From: an uncultured beta proteobacterium | Lineage (GTDB): Bacteria > Pseudomonadota > Gammaproteobacteria > Burkholderiales > SG8-41 | Length of the DNA stretch: 49,263 nucleotides | Assembly (NCBI GenBank): GCA_903913965.1 | Contig: CAIWNB010000035.1 | Location: 1-49,263, forward strand | Direction: 5' to 3' | Shown: piece by piece, positions 48,517-49,263 of the stretch | Layout of the letters: each line of letters opens with the position of its first letter | Position numbering within the stretch: position 1 is the first letter of the stretch | Notes under the pieces: generated by a model | Seen by the model: only the letters and a program-made list of their open reading frames with translations | Databases searched by the model: none | Told to the model about the DNA's origin: nothing | Translations under genes and position numbers: made by a program

Positions 48517-49263
48517 TTATTCGCGGATGTTGGCCTCGCGTATGACCTTGCCCATGCGCGCCGACTCGTTCTTCACATACGTGGCGAACTCGTCCGGTGT
48601 CGTGCCGTTGGACTCGACACCTGCGTTGAACAGCAATTCCTTGACCTCGGGTTTATTGACCGCGCGGGCAATTTCCTGCTGCAGGCGGTTGACGATCGCG
48701 AGTGGGGTTTTGGCCGGCACGAACATGCCGAGCACCGAAGTGGATTCATAGCCCGGCAGCACCGACGCGATGGTCGGCAGTTCGGGGGCCAGTGCCGAGG
48801 TCCTGGCACTGGTGATCGCGAGTGAGCGGAGTTTTCCCGCCTTGATGTGCGGGGCGACCGAGCCGAGGCCGGCGATCATCAAATGCACTTCACCGCCGAG
48901 TAATGCGATCACCGAGGGGCCGGTGCCCTTGTAGGCGACGCGCACAATGTGGGTCTGCGCCATTGCGTTGAAAAGCTCGCTGGCCAGATGTGGTGCAGCG
49001 CCGATGGTACCTGCAGCGTAATTGAGCTGCCCGGGGCGCGCTTTGGCCAGCGCGATCAGCTCGCGGGTTGATTTCACCGGTAGTGAGGGATGCACGACGA
49101 GGATGTTCGGTGAGCTCATCGCCAGCGACACCGCGATGAAATCACGCGTCACATCCCAGTTCACGCCATCACGCAGAAATTGCGTCAGCCATGCGGCGCT
49201 GCCATAACCGAGCATGGTGTGGCCGTCGGGTGGCGCCTTGGCCACGTTCTCCATGCTGAGGCC
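48517..49263 (-). CDS. Bug/TctC solute-binding protein, N-terminus cut by window end
   Basis: The visible 248 residues start within the second ligand loop (GLSMENVAKAPPDGHTM) and run to the normal C-terminus (MGKVIREANIRE). By comparison with the receptor at 45793, the window ends just after the ENRG segment, so the signal peptide and first ligand motif are missing. Shared text includes LNYAAGTIGAAPHLASELF, YKGTGPSVIALLGGEVHLM and NKPEVKELLFNAGVE. It is the first visible gene of the minus-strand run containing the TcuA-like gene. Confidence 0.93.
   Translation of the reverse strand, partial: GLSMENVAKAPPDGHTMLGYGSAAWLTQFLRDGVNWDVTRDFIAVSLAMSSPNILVVHPSLPVKSTRELIALAKARPGQLNYAAGTIGAAPHLASELFNAMAQTHIVRVAYKGTGPSVIALLGGEVHLMIAGLGSVAPHIKAGKLRSLAITSARTSALAPELPTIASVLPGYESTSVLGMFVPAKTPLAIVNRLQQEIARAVNKPEVKELLFNAGVESNGTTPDEFATYVKNESARMGKVIREANIRE

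Noticed and set aside
1-49263. rRNA, tRNA, insertion sequences or prophage genes
   Set aside because: No cloverleaf-type sequences, transposase or integrase motifs, or phage structural genes were recognised on either strand.

Overview
The window looks like the accessory part of a betaproteobacterial chromosome, probably Burkholderiales or a relative. The grounds are a GC-rich composition, DUF3301 and BrnTA genes, and above all 19 genes (17 complete, 2 cut by the window edges) for Bug/TctC-type solute-binding proteins of tripartite tricarboxylate transporters (TTT). No TctA or TctB membrane component is present. The taxon is inferred from family distribution and was not tested.

Layout. 1-2.7 kb: three Bug genes and a DUF1330 protein. 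2.8-5.8 kb: a secreted GlcG/HbpS-like protein, a cupin, a muconolactone-isomerase-like protein, an exported thioredoxin-fold protein and a short-chain dehydrogenase (SDR) that lacks its catalytic residues. 5.8-15.1 kb: six Bug genes mixed with a glutathione transferase, an opine-dehydrogenase-family protein, a periplasmic metallo-beta-lactamase-fold protein and an alpha/beta hydrolase. 15.1-20.0 kb: a ModA-like binding protein without signal peptide, two paralogous acyl-CoA dehydrogenases, a small lipoprotein and one Bug gene. 20.2-20.9 kb: a BrnT-BrnA toxin-antitoxin locus whose toxin gene carries a one-base frameshift. 20.9-29.9 kb: an MmgE/PrpD protein, a second signal-less ModA-like protein, a GMC oxidoreductase and five Bug genes. 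30.0-33.1 kb: surface or envelope genes (an orphan type IV pilin-like protein, a lectin-like lipoprotein, a protein of 27-residue repeats and an unknown exported protein). 33.1-40.5 kb: two MFS transporters, an exported amidohydrolase, a diverged AroQ-like protein, a 3-hydroxyisobutyrate-dehydrogenase-like protein, a methyltransferase-fold protein and two small conserved proteins. 40.5-42.1 kb: a two-domain protein of the UGSC (seleno)protein family. 42.6-49.3 kb: five more Bug genes around a TcuA-like flavoprotein.

The strongest discovery is at 40511-42115 on the minus strand. Two abutting open frames are one gene interrupted by an in-frame UGA (41825-41827) in a U-G-A-C context. A 7-bp hairpin starts 11 nt after the UGA and has a 5-nt loop whose second base is G, which is the geometry of a bacterial SECIS. 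The gene therefore most likely encodes a selenoprotein of 534 residues with Sec at position 97, fused to a large unnamed C-terminal domain. Ordinary gene callers will split it.

Functionally the window reads as a store of uptake receptors for organic acids, paired with dehydrogenases, hydrolases and isomerase-like enzymes that could act on what is taken up. Individual substrates cannot be deduced from sequence. Several enzymes keep the family fold but have lost signature catalytic residues (SDR, AroQ-like, both acyl-CoA dehydrogenases), so their standard family names should not be taken as activities.
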